The position numbers and the translations under genes are program-made. Below, piece after piece: positions 52,218-61,873 of a stretch of 64,000 nt of DNA. The stretch lies in NCBI RefSeq assembly GCF_000270305.1, contig NC_015737.1, positions 801,501 to 865,500 of the forward strand, in the 5' to 3' direction. The stretch is from Clostridium sp. SY8519. Its GTDB lineage: Bacteria > Bacillota > Clostridia > Lachnospirales > Lachnospiraceae. Below the pieces are notes generated by a model that worked only from the letters and a program-made list of their open reading frames with translations, made no database searches and had not been told where the DNA came from. Position 1 is the first letter of the stretch; each line of letters begins with the position of its first letter.

Positions 52218-52682
52218 CTATATTTTCCAAATATTCTGTGCATTAGCTAAGAGCCATTCTGCACGATTTTCTATTTCATCTTCGTTCCAATCATTTTTTT
52301 GAAGTACGTCATGTAATGTATAAAGTCCGCTCGCACACAAAAGTAAACCTGGTTTATTTTGTTCCTTTCCCGCCTTTTTTACATTCCATGCAGCATCACG
52401 TATAGATGCATTTAAAGCTTGCGGAATAATCGCCAAATTCCCCAATGTCAGTAATAGAGAATCCCTCTTTTTTGCATCATCTTCTGTCGCGCAAGCTCCC
52501 CAATTATTTCTCCATTTCTTTGGCATTAAATGTTCCAAACTGTAATTATTAAATCCAAGCAATGCTGTAGAACTATTGTCTGAACGAATTTTACTTTCTA
52601 ACAAATAAATAATTCCTTTTGATTGCAGATTAAGACTCGCTATTATCTGGTTGGCTAAACCTTGGATAAACCGGAATCCCAC
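52218..52682 (-). pseudogene. GmrSD-type (DUF262/DUF1524) restriction protein, C-terminal fragment
   Basis: The roughly 155 residues contain YSLEHLMPKKWRNNWG, the HNH-type His-x-x-Pro motif of the DUF1524 nuclease domain. LLTLGNLAIIPQALNASI and the closing ENRAEWLLANAQNIW are also typical of the GmrSD C-terminus. The N-terminal DUF262 nucleotide-binding part is missing, and a stop codon lies about 20 bases upstream of the apparent start. It is therefore a remnant of a Type IV modified-DNA restriction enzyme. Confidence 0.75.
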
Positions 52683-52729
52683 CGGCTTGACTACACACCC
52701 TTAGCTGGGCGCACAGCTGGAAGTTGTAC

Positions 52730-53953
52730 TTATCTATTCTTTTCAGTAGTATCCCATTTCGAGCCTTTCTTACAAACATAGAAATCACAGCAGTCTCCAC
52801 CGGTTGCCAGTGTTTTTGTCCGATGCAGCACCCCGCTCATCATGTCCACAGAAATATAATCCATCTGACACATGTAAGGAACAAGTTCACTGTGTCCCAG
52901 TTTTCTGCCAAGTTCACATAGACCACACTGGCGATAAATTGTAGTGTACTCATCGCCATCTCTGCCGGGGATAGTTTCCGTAACCCAGTTATATGGACTG
53001 CTACTCATTCCATTAGCAATTTTATCTTTCTCTGCTTTTTTCTTCTGATAATCCAAAGAAAACGGATTTTTACCGCTAAAGGCTTTCTTGATAATCGGTG
53101 CGCCCATTGTTGCAGTAACCATTTCAGAGAAAAGTTTTTCACTCATTTTATTTGGGGCTGTTTCATAAACAGCCATCCAGACAGCGCCGCCGCTTAACGA
53201 TACACGAAGCGGATTTTTCATCATGTCGCCAATCTCATCCAACTCAGAAATGATTTGTTTATAACGCTCTTTGCTTTTCTTTTTCCACTGTTTACAATCA
53301 ACATCCGGCGTTTTTTCTTCCAGCAATTCAAGTGTGATGTCATCAATATTTATTAAGCCGACAATTCGCTCATATGTTATGAAGTCATTTTTCAAAATAT
53401 CTGAAACACTGATATATTTTTTACCATATCCATACTTGGAGGAATCTGCGTTAATGCCATTTTGAAAGTTCATTATATCAGAGAGCTTGACGAATTTTGA
53501 ATGCTCAACTTCTCCAAACAGATCAATTGTAGAATCATCAAAAATCGCTTGAAGCAATCCTCTTTTATACTTCTTGAGAGCTTCGACCAGCTGAGCTTGT
53601 GCGGCTATTCTTGCATCAAGAACACTGAACAATTCTGAAACTTTTTCCTGCTCAGAAACAGAGGGAATCAGCACCTTTATCGTCTTGATCTGAGGGTATT
53701 TCAAATTCCATGTGTCCGATGTCATACCTTGGGAGTTCTTCCTGAACTCATTGATCAGGTTCGTGCTTTTAAAAAATGCCGCAAAATAGCCATTGCTGAT
53801 CTCTTGCTTTGGCATAAGAACTGTATATGCAGGACTGACAATACCGTCGCACGGAGAAATTCCATTTGCACCCTGCCACATACGCATGGAATTATAGACC
53901 ATGTCCTGTGCTGCTGATAGGTAGCCACTCAGTAATACCCTCAACAATTCCAA
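52730..53953 (-). pseudogene. In-frame chimera: HsdS fragment joined to an ATC-hydrolase-like fragment
   Basis: The 407-codon frame has two unrelated parts. Residues 1 to about 210 are Type I specificity subunit: SMRMWQGANGIS, IVSPAYTVLMPK, SQGMTSDTWNLKYPQIKTI, EALKKYKRGLLQAIF, then the start of a second recognition domain. Residues about 215-407 resemble L-2-amino-thiazoline-4-carboxylic acid hydrolase: ELDEIGDMMKNPLRVSLSGG, and the terminal TLATGGDCCDFYV motif. The HsdS front and both partners hsdM/hsdR are missing. The junction near 53,320 is most simply a deletion that happened to keep frame. Start would be TTG; expression is doubtful. Confidence 0.7.
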
Positions 53954-53992
53954 GAAAAATAACTTTTAAAATTTCTATAAAATCAAGTACCA

Positions 53993-54742
53993 TTATTTCA
54001 AATCCTCCTTTTTAAAATGATGAAAGGTCATAAGAAAACCAACTGCTGATACAAGAATAATAATAGATACAGACAGCAGTGTAGGATAGCCGGTACTCTG
54101 AAGTTTACCCTGCACCAAGAAATAGGTGGCTGTCCACGGATACAACGCTCCCCATTCTTGATTTGAAAGTGCGGCACTTCCCATGACAATCACGGCAGAG
54201 CCAATCATCGGGGCGACAAATCCTTTTGTTTTCATAGCAACAAACACAAAAGGAGAAACTGTTAAAAACATCAGGATACTGCCAAACAAAAACTTGGGGA
54301 GCCATACTATTGCCACTAGTAAGCTATATCCCTCCAATGTAAAGACAGCGTCATATAGCCCACAAACGATAAATATACCTGCCCATGTTACAAGGGTTAG
54401 CATAACAATCCAAAGAAGCAGGGTGCAAAATTTTCCAATTAATAGTTTTGTCCTTGAAATGGGTATGGGCAATATGGTTTTGAGGGTGCTTTCTGTGTAC
54501 TCTCTGCTAAACAAGTAAGCTGCAATTGCCACATATATCATAATGTTTACCAGCAGCATGATATACAGTACACTGTCGCTGTATATGTCAGACAAGGTAA
54601 AGATAATCTCCGGCTTATCAAAATGTGTTTGCAAGGCTTCTATTAACATCAAAAGTGGGGTAGATAATACCCCTGCCACACTAATTAGCACCATTTTTGA
54701 ACGCTTTAGTTTTAATAATTCACAAGAAATAAGATTAAGCAA
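53993..54742 (-). CDS. BcrB-like ABC transporter permease
   Basis: About 249 residues. The start is taken as TTG 54742, with GGAGGT 7 bases upstream; the TTG at 54757 overlaps that site. [20 protein letters not shown] (reading the TTG as Met) is the usual beginning of lantibiotic/bacitracin-type permeases. Six hydrophobic segments follow ([39 protein letters not shown] and others), with [20 protein letters not shown] in the first loop. Its start overlaps the ATPase gene by 8 bases. It likely exports or resists peptide antibiotics, with the substrate unknown. Confidence 0.85.
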   Translation of the reverse strand: MLNLISCELLKLKRSKMVLISVAGVLSTPLLMLIEALQTHFDKPEIIFTLSDIYSDSVLYIMLLVNIMIYVAIAAYLFSREYTESTLKTILPIPISRTKLLIGKFCTLLLWIVMLTLVTWAGIFIVCGLYDAVFTLEGYSLLVAIVWLPKFLFGSILMFLTVSPFVFVAMKTKGFVAPMIGSAVIVMGSAALSNQEWGALYPWTATYFLVQGKLQSTGYPTLLSVSIIILVSAVGFLMTFHHFKKEDLK

Positions 54743-55652
54743 TACCGCCACCTCCAATCAGTTTAGAAAAGTAGTCCTCTAAGTTTTCCTCACTATCATT
54801 TATCCTTGTCACGAGCAGTCCATTTCGTGCAAATTCTCGATTGATTTCTCCAACACTTTGGCTAAAGTCATAAATTCTCACCGTACCGTCCTGCACTGTA
54901 AAATCCGTCATGTGGTAGTGGTTTTCTAAAATCTTTCCGGCTATCTCACTGTCAGATAAATCAAATTGAATGTATTTTCGATTCCTTTTGTGAAGCTCGG
55001 ATATATTCACTTCCTCTACTAAATGCCCCTCGTGCATAACGCCGATAATATCTGCTATCTGTTCAATCTCGCTTAAAACATGGCTTGAGATAAAAATGGT
55101 AATGCCATGATTGTGACTAAGTTCAGATAAAAATGAGCGTATTTCAACTATTCCAATGGGGTCAAGTCCGTTAATCGGTTCGTCAAGTATTAAAAGCTCC
55201 GGCTCGTGCATAATGGCGGCGGCAATACCAAGCCGTTGCTTCATTCCGAGGGAATAATCGGAAAAGACTTTTCTTTTCTCCTTATGCAGCCCCACAACTT
55301 CAAGAGCTTTTTCTACTCCACTTTTAGATACTCCCCCTCGCAGTTTAGCGAGAATTTGCAAATTCTCATACCCTGTTAAATTACTGTAAAATCCCGGTGT
55401 TTCGATAATAGAGCCTACTTTGCTATAAAGGGTATGGATATTTTCCTTATAGTTTGTGCCAAACAAGCGTACCGTTCCCTCCGTTGGGAAAGCAAGCTGC
55501 AACATCATTTTCATTGCTGTGGTTTTGCCTGCTCCGTTTCTGCCGAGCAAACCATAAATTTTGCCCTTTGGCACATGAAGATTTACCTTATCGACAACGG
55601 TGGCTGTTCCGTATCGCTTCGTAAGATTTTCTGTTTCAATGATATAATCCAT
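54735..55652 (-). CDS. BcrA-like ABC transporter ATPase
   Basis: 305 residues from ATG 55652 (AAAGGAGA). Walker A is [16 protein letters not shown], the signature is [13 protein letters not shown], Walker B is [13 protein letters not shown] and the H-loop is [12 protein letters not shown]. The C-terminal extension (residues about 215-305) is typical of BcrA-type ATPases. The frame extends upstream to 55763 but that part is antisense-like. It sits between a truncated membrane-XRE gene and the permease, so the operon reads regulator - ATPase - permease. Similar sets give bacitracin or lantibiotic resistance. Confidence 0.93.
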   Translation of the reverse strand: MDYIIETENLTKRYGTATVVDKVNLHVPKGKIYGLLGRNGAGKTTAMKMMLQLAFPTEGTVRLFGTNYKENIHTLYSKVGSIIETPGFYSNLTGYENLQILAKLRGGVSKSGVEKALEVVGLHKEKRKVFSDYSLGMKQRLGIAAAIMHEPELLILDEPINGLDPIGIVEIRSFLSELSHNHGITIFISSHVLSEIEQIADIIGVMHEGHLVEEVNISELHKRNRKYIQFDLSDSEIAGKILENHYHMTDFTVQDGTVRIYDFSQSVGEINREFARNGLLVTRINDSEENLEDYFSKLIGGGGIA

Positions 55653-55832
55653 ATTTGATTCTCCTTTCCGTGGGTTGCTGTTCTTGTTTTCGCTGACCAC
55701 AATCTTATTATCCACGAGTATTGCATAGAAGCCAAGAAATCTACCGTCACAATGCCGACACAATAGATGTCAGCACGAAAAAAGCTCCGACACTTATCGT
55801 GTCAGAGCCTATTTTAAAGGGTTTATGACATT

Positions 55833-56418
55833 TTACTTTGTTTGGGTTTGCTTTATCCAGACAAATATTTTAGCAACAAATAGCAGAAACATAAGGGCGG
55901 TTACATAGGGTTGTCTTGCCGCAGCGAAGAAGCAGATAAAAAGCGTACTCAGCACGAGAGAGCATTTTGTGATTATGTTGCTCCATGATTCCTTTTCAAA
56001 ACAAACACACATCAGTTTCGCTATCCCAAGTGCAATCAAAACAATAAAAACAATCCAATAGATTGCAAGATATATTGGGGTAGTGTCTGTAAATGAAAGT
56101 AGATTGACAGAATAAATATATCCGTCAACAAGGTTACCATACAACGGCAAAAGTATAAAAGTAACCGCCATCATATCTAATATTCCATAAATGAAACTGT
56201 AAATTTTTTTCAAGTTGGAACGATTTTCAGTTTCGGCAAGTGTAATCAGTTCTTCGCCCGATAGCAGTTCATCTATGGTCACAGAAAAGAATTTAGAAAT
56301 ACACTTGAGCGACTCAATGTTAGGGTAACCCTTGCCGCTTTCCCATTTTGAAATGGCTGTTCTTGATACATATAATTGCTCCGCAAGTTGTTCCTGCGTT
56401 AAGTTCTTGCCAGCTATC
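55833..56418 (-). pseudogene. Membrane-anchored XRE regulator, 5'-truncated
   Basis: The frame keeps KNLTQEQLAEQLYVSRTAIS, KWESGKGYPNIESLKCISKF and VTIDELLSGEEL, then four hydrophobic segments (SFIYGILDMMAVTFILLPLYG, IYLAIYWIVFIVLIALGIAKL and others). Its close relative at 59290-59907 has about 17 further N-terminal residues (FHEKLQELRKSRG) that are missing here. At about 56,418 homology stops. The sequence beyond is the opposite-strand fragment at 56424-56678. A start inside that foreign sequence could still express a chimeric protein. It precedes the Bcr-type ABC operon it presumably controlled. Confidence 0.7.
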
Positions 56419-56423
56419 GTTAT

Positions 56424-56678
56424 ATCGGTGCAGTGACAGAGCTTTTGAAAACGTTGCATCAGGATCAGGATTATCATTGCGTCCATCGTTATGCGGCAAA
56501 GGCACTGGCGATTGTTCCGCATAGTGCAGATATTTATTATTGGCTGATTCATGCGATACATAAGCAGGGACACACTGAGATTGCCAGAAGTGAGTTGCGG
56601 ACAGCTAAGCATAGACTACTTGATGAGGATTATGCGACGCTGGAAAACAGACTGGCTGTGGAAGCGAATATGACGTAA
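56424..56678 (+). pseudogene. C-terminal fragment of a BTAD-like (SARP-type) regulator
   Basis: About 80 codons: QDYHCVHRYAAKALAIVPHS, DIYYWLIHAIHKQGHTEIAR, then SELRTAKHRLLDEDYATLEN. The paired helices resemble the tetratricopeptide-like bacterial transcriptional activator domain, which ends such regulators. The front of the gene is missing: a stop lies just upstream, in sequence belonging to the opposite-strand XRE gene. A good terminator follows, so this is the true 3' end of the lost gene. Confidence 0.5.
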
Positions 56679-56680
56679 GA

Positions 56681-56716
56681 AATGCCGGAGGTGCAGTTAT
56701 CCCTCCGGCATTTTCG
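56681..56716 (+). terminator. Terminator after the BTAD-like fragment
   Basis: AATGCCGGAGG/CCTCCGGCATT, an 11-bp perfect stem (56681-56691, 56702-56712) followed by TTTTCG. It is cut off from its original gene only on the 5' side and directly borders the IS91-like copy that starts at 56723. Confidence 0.8.
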
Positions 56717-57004
56717 TCCCTTACAAATTCTTTAGGTTAGAATCGATGATGGGGTAAACGAAAAAGCAGTTTTGACATTCCAGTGAACTGCCCCTTCGTT
56801 TACACCATTTTCGATTTGACCTCATTGAACAAAGTGAGCGTCCGGGTAGTCATTACCTATGGACTTTCAATCTTTTGTACTTACCTGTGATTATACAGGA
56901 TTTTCTGTGCAGAAGCTACAGAAATCAAGTATTTTCAGATAAATAGGTACGACAACAAAACCTCAAGCTTTGAGGCTTTAGAAAATGTATGAAAGAATAA
57001 GCTT

Positions 57005-58156
57005 TTAACATCTTTGTGGTATTCGAAGCTGTGGTTTTCCAAGATGCCCGCCACAGGATTTACACACACAAATGTTTATCTCATAAAGCTGTTTTAATAT
57101 TTCTGGTATCTCCTTACCTCGAAGCTTCGAGAGATACTTTTGGCATCCAAGGAGATTCCGGCATAAAGTCAGCTTCTTGTGTTTGCTACGGGAACAAAGA
57201 AGTCCGTAATGCCGAATCCTGACAAAACGTTTTGGCGGTACGTGCATCAGAAACCGTCGTATAAATTCAACACCGGAAAGAGTCAGTTCTTTCCATTGTC
57301 CTTTGTTCCGGTAATCCTTTACAGAAAAAGTAACGTTTTCATCGTCCATACAGATGATGCGGTGATTGCTGATGGCAATCCTATGGGTATACTTTCCAAG
57401 GTAGTCAATCACAGACTGTGCGCCGTTAAAAGTTTTCTTACAATAAGGAATCCATTCCGCATCATAACAGAAATCAATCAGTTCTTTGAACACATAATGG
57501 TTACTGTATTTTTCGGCAGTTCCATGAAACTTAAGTTGATTCGTATTCCAGAGATTTTTCAACTCATCCATATATTTTCCACGAAAGACTTTGGAGATAG
57601 CCCATATAGGAAGAAAAAACTCAGTACCGTTGTCTTTCCATTCGTTTTTGGATGTCAGACCACCGCCGAGCAGTATTGTATGGATATGGGGATGAAAGTT
57701 CATTTCAGATCCCCATGTATGCAGGATGCAGATATAGCCGACAGCAGCACCAAGGTGCTTTGGGTCAGCAGTCAGTTCACTGATTGTAGCAGAAGCTGCA
57801 TGATACAGGGTGTCATATAACAGTTTCTGATTATTGTAAATGATTGGATTCAGAATGTCAGGAACTGTAAATACCAAGTGGAAGTAGGGTGCATCAAGCA
57901 CATCCTCTTTGCGGGCATCCATCCACATTTCCTTTGGAACAGCCTGACACATGGGACAACAACGGTTGCGGCAGGAATTATAGTGAATCTGAACAGCACC
58001 ACAGTCTTCACATACACTGACGTTTGCACCATAGGCTCCGGTTTTGCAGTTCAAGATGTTCCGGGCAACTTTTGCCTGTTCCGGAGAAGGAGAATACTTT
58101 TCAAGGTATGCCGAATAAAAACACCGGAAAATATCCTGGACGGTGGGCTTATTCAT
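57005..58156 (-). CDS. IS91-family HUH transposase (left copy)
   Basis: 383 residues from ATG 58156, chosen because MNKPTVQDIFRCFYSAYLEK is the family N-terminus. It overlaps the recombinase stop by 8 bases. The zinc-binding domain has CEDCGAVQIHYNSCRNRCCPMC. The HUH motif is in NFHPHIHTILLGGGL. The tyrosine region is YLGKYTHRIAISNHRI. A C-terminal CVCKSCGG pair follows. IS91 enzymes move by rolling-circle transposition. It appears intact and identical to the right copy. Confidence 0.92.
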   Translation of the reverse strand: MNKPTVQDIFRCFYSAYLEKYSPSPEQAKVARNILNCKTGAYGANVSVCEDCGAVQIHYNSCRNRCCPMCQAVPKEMWMDARKEDVLDAPYFHLVFTVPDILNPIIYNNQKLLYDTLYHAASATISELTADPKHLGAAVGYICILHTWGSEMNFHPHIHTILLGGGLTSKNEWKDNGTEFFLPIWAISKVFRGKYMDELKNLWNTNQLKFHGTAEKYSNHYVFKELIDFCYDAEWIPYCKKTFNGAQSVIDYLGKYTHRIAISNHRIICMDDENVTFSVKDYRNKGQWKELTLSGVEFIRRFLMHVPPKRFVRIRHYGLLCSRSKHKKLTLCRNLLGCQKYLSKLRGKEIPEILKQLYEINICVCKSCGGHLGKPQLRIPQRC

Positions 58157-59000
58157 AATCAGCACCTTCTTTCCTGTCAAAGGGACTTTGGATTCCCATG
58201 AGGGATTTGTTGCTGACATGAAGATAAACTTCCGTGGATTTTGGGTCACGGTGTCCAAGCAGTGCCTGAATATTCTGCCGTTCTACTCCCTGCTCCATCA
58301 GATGAGTTGCAAAGCTATGACGGAGACAGTGTGGAGTTGCTTTCTTTGGAAGTTCAGCATCGGATACTGCCCGTCGCATCACTTGCTCCAGTGTACTGAC
58401 TGTCAGGTAATTACCAGTAAATTTATTAGGAAACAGGATCCCACGGGGACGTCCTTTCTCAAACCAGTATTGTGTAAGGATATCCAGACACCGTTTAGAA
58501 AGAATTGTATAGCGGTCCATCCTGTTCTTCGTATCTCGGACATGGATCTGCATATTTGAACGGGAAATATCATCATAATGAAGGTGGATCACTTCAGAAA
58601 CCCGCATCCCGGAAGAATACATCGTTGCAAACATGGCTCTATATTTGATATCATCAACAGCTTCTAATAGACGGTCTATTTCATCAACAGTCAGTACGGT
58701 CGGAAGCTTATGTTCTAGGATCATACGTGGAACTGTGATGTCATCCCAAAGGATATGCAGGACATTTCGATAGAAAAAACGGATGGCAGAATTGTAAAGA
58801 TTCAGAGTTGTGGCTTTCAGTCCTTCCTCTTTTTTTGCAAGCAAAAAAGCCCTGACATCCTGACAGGTAAGTTCTTTGGGATTCTTATTCTGATATTTCA
58901 GAAAGTAAGAAACATAGTTTTTATAGCAGTTGATGGAACGCTCTTTGAGGTTACGGATTTTTCCGGCTTCCTCAAGCTGTTCTAAATATTTTTCATACAT
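58149..59000 (-). CDS. Tyrosine recombinase of the IS91-like element (left copy)
   Basis: 283 residues. ATG 59000 is preferred over ATG 59015 because GGAGG, itself within the longer frame, is then 8 bases upstream. Catalytic residues: Arg in SSGMRVSEVIHLHYD, HxxR in HCLRHSFATHLMEQG, His/Tyr in LLGHRDPKSTEVYLHV. It is of XerC/IntI-like size. Tyrosine recombinases paired with IS91-type transposases are known in Clostridia; their contribution to movement is not clear. The stop overlaps the transposase start. Confidence 0.9.
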   Translation of the reverse strand: MYEKYLEQLEEAGKIRNLKERSINCYKNYVSYFLKYQNKNPKELTCQDVRAFLLAKKEEGLKATTLNLYNSAIRFFYRNVLHILWDDITVPRMILEHKLPTVLTVDEIDRLLEAVDDIKYRAMFATMYSSGMRVSEVIHLHYDDISRSNMQIHVRDTKNRMDRYTILSKRCLDILTQYWFEKGRPRGILFPNKFTGNYLTVSTLEQVMRRAVSDAELPKKATPHCLRHSFATHLMEQGVERQNIQALLGHRDPKSTEVYLHVSNKSLMGIQSPFDRKEGADYE

Positions 59001-59289
59001 AATAAAATCCTCCATGTAAAATCAGTAGTAATCAAAACACTGCTTTACACGGAGGTGCATTTGGGTCATAAAACCGCTTGCCAACCAAGCGGAAGGGTGG
59101 TATTCTTTTCATAGGCAGTGGGAAGGTCGATCCTGTTTGATTGTTATTTTGTGGTGATTTAACAATACTACTTTTAGGACTTGCTTTCCACTGTTTTTTA
59201 TTATAGAAAACAGAAAATCGCTATGCCACAGCCTTGGCAGGCCATCGCGCAGCGATTTTGTTCAACTTGAATTTGTATGGCTCAACTCC

Positions 59290-59907
59290 TTATCGACCGT
59301 CCATAGCTCGTTTATAAAGTAGACCTTCTTTTATAAGTAACAACAGAAAAGCCACTGTTATTGCATATGGTTCTCTCGCAATCGCCAGATACAAAACAGT
59401 AATAATACTAAGCCCTACAGACAAAAAAGTAATCACCTTTTTTCCCTTTTCAAATTTGAAATTGACCATTAAAATATTCACAATTCCAATAATCGTTAAT
59501 GCGATAAAAAGACCCCAGTATGTCATACGAATCCAAATTTCATTATCTACATACTCAATAAGACTTACTGAATAGATATATCCATCAACCGGTTTGGAAT
59601 ACAATGGAAGAAAAATAAGCATCAAAGAGAGCAAATCGGTAAATCCAAATAACAAGTCACATAGACCATTGAGATTTGACTTGTTTTCTTTTTCAGCAAT
59701 CAAAACCAACTGATCTCCGGATAACAGCTCATCAATGGACACAGAGAAATATCTGGATATTTCCTTTAATGAATCTATGCTCGGATATCCTCTTCCGGAT
59801 TCCCATTTTGAAATTGCAGTTCTTGAAACAAATAATGCCTCGGCTAGTTCTTCTTGTGTCAAACCTCGGCTCTTTCTTAATTCCTGAAGCTTTTCATGGA
59901 ATTCCAC
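59290..59907 (-). CDS. Membrane-anchored XRE family regulator
   Basis: About 205 residues from GTG 59907, chosen for AAGGAGG eight bases upstream. A Cro/CI HTH is at the N-terminus (LQELRKSRGLTQEELAEALF, SRTAISKWESGRGYPSIDSL, VSIDELLSGDQLV). It is joined to four hydrophobic segments (LLFGFTDLLSLMLIFLPLYS, MTYWGLFIALTIIGIVNILMV, FLSVGLSIITVLYLAIA, TVAFLLLLIKEGLLY). It is a close relative of the truncated regulator at 55833-56418. It is downstream of and probably co-transcribed with the PAP2 gene. A regulator that senses membrane or cell-wall stress directly is plausible. Confidence 0.88.
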   Translation of the reverse strand: MEFHEKLQELRKSRGLTQEELAEALFVSRTAISKWESGRGYPSIDSLKEISRYFSVSIDELLSGDQLVLIAEKENKSNLNGLCDLLFGFTDLLSLMLIFLPLYSKPVDGYIYSVSLIEYVDNEIWIRMTYWGLFIALTIIGIVNILMVNFKFEKGKKVITFLSVGLSIITVLYLAIAREPYAITVAFLLLLIKEGLLYKRAMDGR

Positions 59908-59929
59908 CTCCTTCACCTCCTTTTTTATT

Positions 59930-60589
59930 TCACTTTTTTATTGTTAGCATAACTACTGCCTTATAAACAGTAAATAATCCGGCACTTAACAATACACCAC
60001 CCACAATATCCGTAAACCAATGTACTCCGGAAATCAATCTGCCGATAACCATGAATACAGAAAAAGCGATTGCTAGAATCGTTATGATTCTTTTCAATGT
60101 AGAACATGACATTCTTCGCTGGATCTGTTCAACCAAAGTCGGCATCACGCACAATACCAGTAGAGTCGTTGAAGAAGGATAAGAAGCCTCCATAATTCCA
60201 TTGATTAAAATTGGTCTGTAATTGATTGGGATGATCTCAAAAATGAAGTATGCCAGTATCACTATAACATAATAAACTCCCAGGATAATGATATCGGGAT
60301 CCACTTTGAAGAGACTTCTTCTCTTTATTAACTGAACCAGTCCAATACCTGCAAAAATCAGGCATACAACTAAAGGAATCAGACCCATCCAATCGGTAAT
60401 CGTATAAATTGTCATATTAACATTTGTTAAACGATGAAACCAGCAATTGAATGTTGCAAATCCAATATTCGTTGCATTCTGCCCCAGTGGCTGCACGTCT
60501 ACCATCTGAATCAAAGCTGTCCATATTGCAAACGCTATAATAAATATACCTCCTAAAAATAAAACTTGTTTTCCATTCTTTTTCATCAT
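59930..60589 (-). CDS. PAP2 family membrane phosphatase (BcrC-like)
   Basis: A 219-residue membrane protein with about six hydrophobic segments. The three phosphatase motifs are visible: INYRPILING (first Arg), EASYPSSTTLLVL (Ser/His-type motif 2, with Thr in place of the usual Gly-His), and GRLISGVHWFTDIVGGVLL (Arg, His, Asp). Relatives dephosphorylate undecaprenyl pyrophosphate or other lipid phosphates. ATG 60589 has AAAGGAC. It stands with an XRE gene between two inverted IS91-like copies. Together with the nearby Bcr-type ABC genes it could form a bacitracin-type resistance set. Confidence 0.85.
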   Translation of the reverse strand: MMKKNGKQVLFLGGIFIIAFAIWTALIQMVDVQPLGQNATNIGFATFNCWFHRLTNVNMTIYTITDWMGLIPLVVCLIFAGIGLVQLIKRRSLFKVDPDIIILGVYYVIVILAYFIFEIIPINYRPILINGIMEASYPSSTTLLVLCVMPTLVEQIQRRMSCSTLKRIITILAIAFSVFMVIGRLISGVHWFTDIVGGVLLSAGLFTVYKAVVMLTIKK

Positions 60590-61021
60590 TATACGTCCTT
60601 TCTATATTGGTTTGTCTTTTCGACGATTTCACCTTATCAAAAAGCGTAAAATGACGCAAGAATCGCTCTTTCACATGTATGACACGATTCGTATCATCCC
60701 CACAAATGCGTGATTTTCTGTATATTTTCCTGAATACCTATTCCTACAAATTTCGATTGAACAAAATCGCTGCGCGATGGCCTGCCAAGGCTGTGGCATA
60801 GCGATTTTCTGTTTTCTATAATAAAAAACAGTGGAAAGCAAGTCCTAAAAGTAGTATTGTTAAATCACCACAAAATAACAATCAAACAGGATCGACCTTC
60901 CCACTGCCTATGAAAAGAATACCACCCTTCCGCTTGGTTGGCAAGCGGTTTTATGACCCAAATGCACCTCCGTGTAAAGCAGTGTTTTGATTACTACTGA
61001 TTTTACATGGAGGATTTTATT

Positions 61022-61873
61022 ATGTATGAAAAATATTTAGAACAGCTTGAGGAAGCCGGAAAAATCCGTAACCTCAAAGAGCGTTCCATCAACTGCTATA
61101 AAAACTATGTTTCTTACTTTCTGAAATATCAGAATAAGAATCCCAAAGAACTTACCTGTCAGGATGTCAGGGCTTTTTTGCTTGCAAAAAAAGAGGAAGG
61201 ACTGAAAGCCACAACTCTGAATCTTTACAATTCTGCCATCCGTTTTTTCTATCGAAATGTCCTGCATATCCTTTGGGATGACATCACAGTTCCACGTATG
61301 ATCCTAGAACATAAGCTTCCGACCGTACTGACTGTTGATGAAATAGACCGTCTATTAGAAGCTGTTGATGATATCAAATATAGAGCCATGTTTGCAACGA
61401 TGTATTCTTCCGGGATGCGGGTTTCTGAAGTGATCCACCTTCATTATGATGATATTTCCCGTTCAAATATGCAGATCCATGTCCGAGATACGAAGAACAG
61501 GATGGACCGCTATACAATTCTTTCTAAACGGTGTCTGGATATCCTTACACAATACTGGTTTGAGAAAGGACGTCCCCGTGGGATCCTGTTTCCTAATAAA
61601 TTTACTGGTAATTACCTGACAGTCAGTACACTGGAGCAAGTGATGCGACGGGCAGTATCCGATGCTGAACTTCCAAAGAAAGCAACTCCACACTGTCTCC
61701 GTCATAGCTTTGCAACTCATCTGATGGAGCAGGGAGTAGAACGGCAGAATATTCAGGCACTGCTTGGACACCGTGACCCAAAATCCACGGAAGTTTATCT
61801 TCATGTCAGCAACAAATCCCTCATGGGAATCCAAAGTCCCTTTGACAGGAAAGAAGGTGCTGATTATGAATAA
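61022..61873 (+). CDS. Tyrosine recombinase of the IS91-like element (right copy)
   Basis: Identical in translation to the left-copy recombinase, with the same R-H-x-x-R-H-Y set (SSGMRVSEVIHLHYD, HCLRHSFATHLMEQG, LGHRDPKSTEVYLHV). ATG 61022 follows GGAGG. Identity of the two copies points to very recent duplication or to homogenization by recombination. Its stop overlaps the transposase start by 8 bases. Confidence 0.9.
   Translation: MYEKYLEQLEEAGKIRNLKERSINCYKNYVSYFLKYQNKNPKELTCQDVRAFLLAKKEEGLKATTLNLYNSAIRFFYRNVLHILWDDITVPRMILEHKLPTVLTVDEIDRLLEAVDDIKYRAMFATMYSSGMRVSEVIHLHYDDISRSNMQIHVRDTKNRMDRYTILSKRCLDILTQYWFEKGRPRGILFPNKFTGNYLTVSTLEQVMRRAVSDAELPKKATPHCLRHSFATHLMEQGVERQNIQALLGHRDPKSTEVYLHVSNKSLMGIQSPFDRKEGADYE

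Larger units (their letters stand above)
56723..59265 (-). mobile_element. IS91-like element, left copy (inverted relative to the right copy)
   Basis: 2,543 bases identical in coding content to 60757-63299, in opposite orientation. It has a tyrosine recombinase gene, a HUH transposase gene, a terminal hairpin and an internal CCGCTTG/CAAGCGG terminator-like hairpin. The limits are where the two copies stop matching: ACAAATTCTTTAGG outside and GATTTTGTTCAA inside. 56,716-57,004 and 59,016-59,265 are element ends without genes. Confidence 0.85.
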
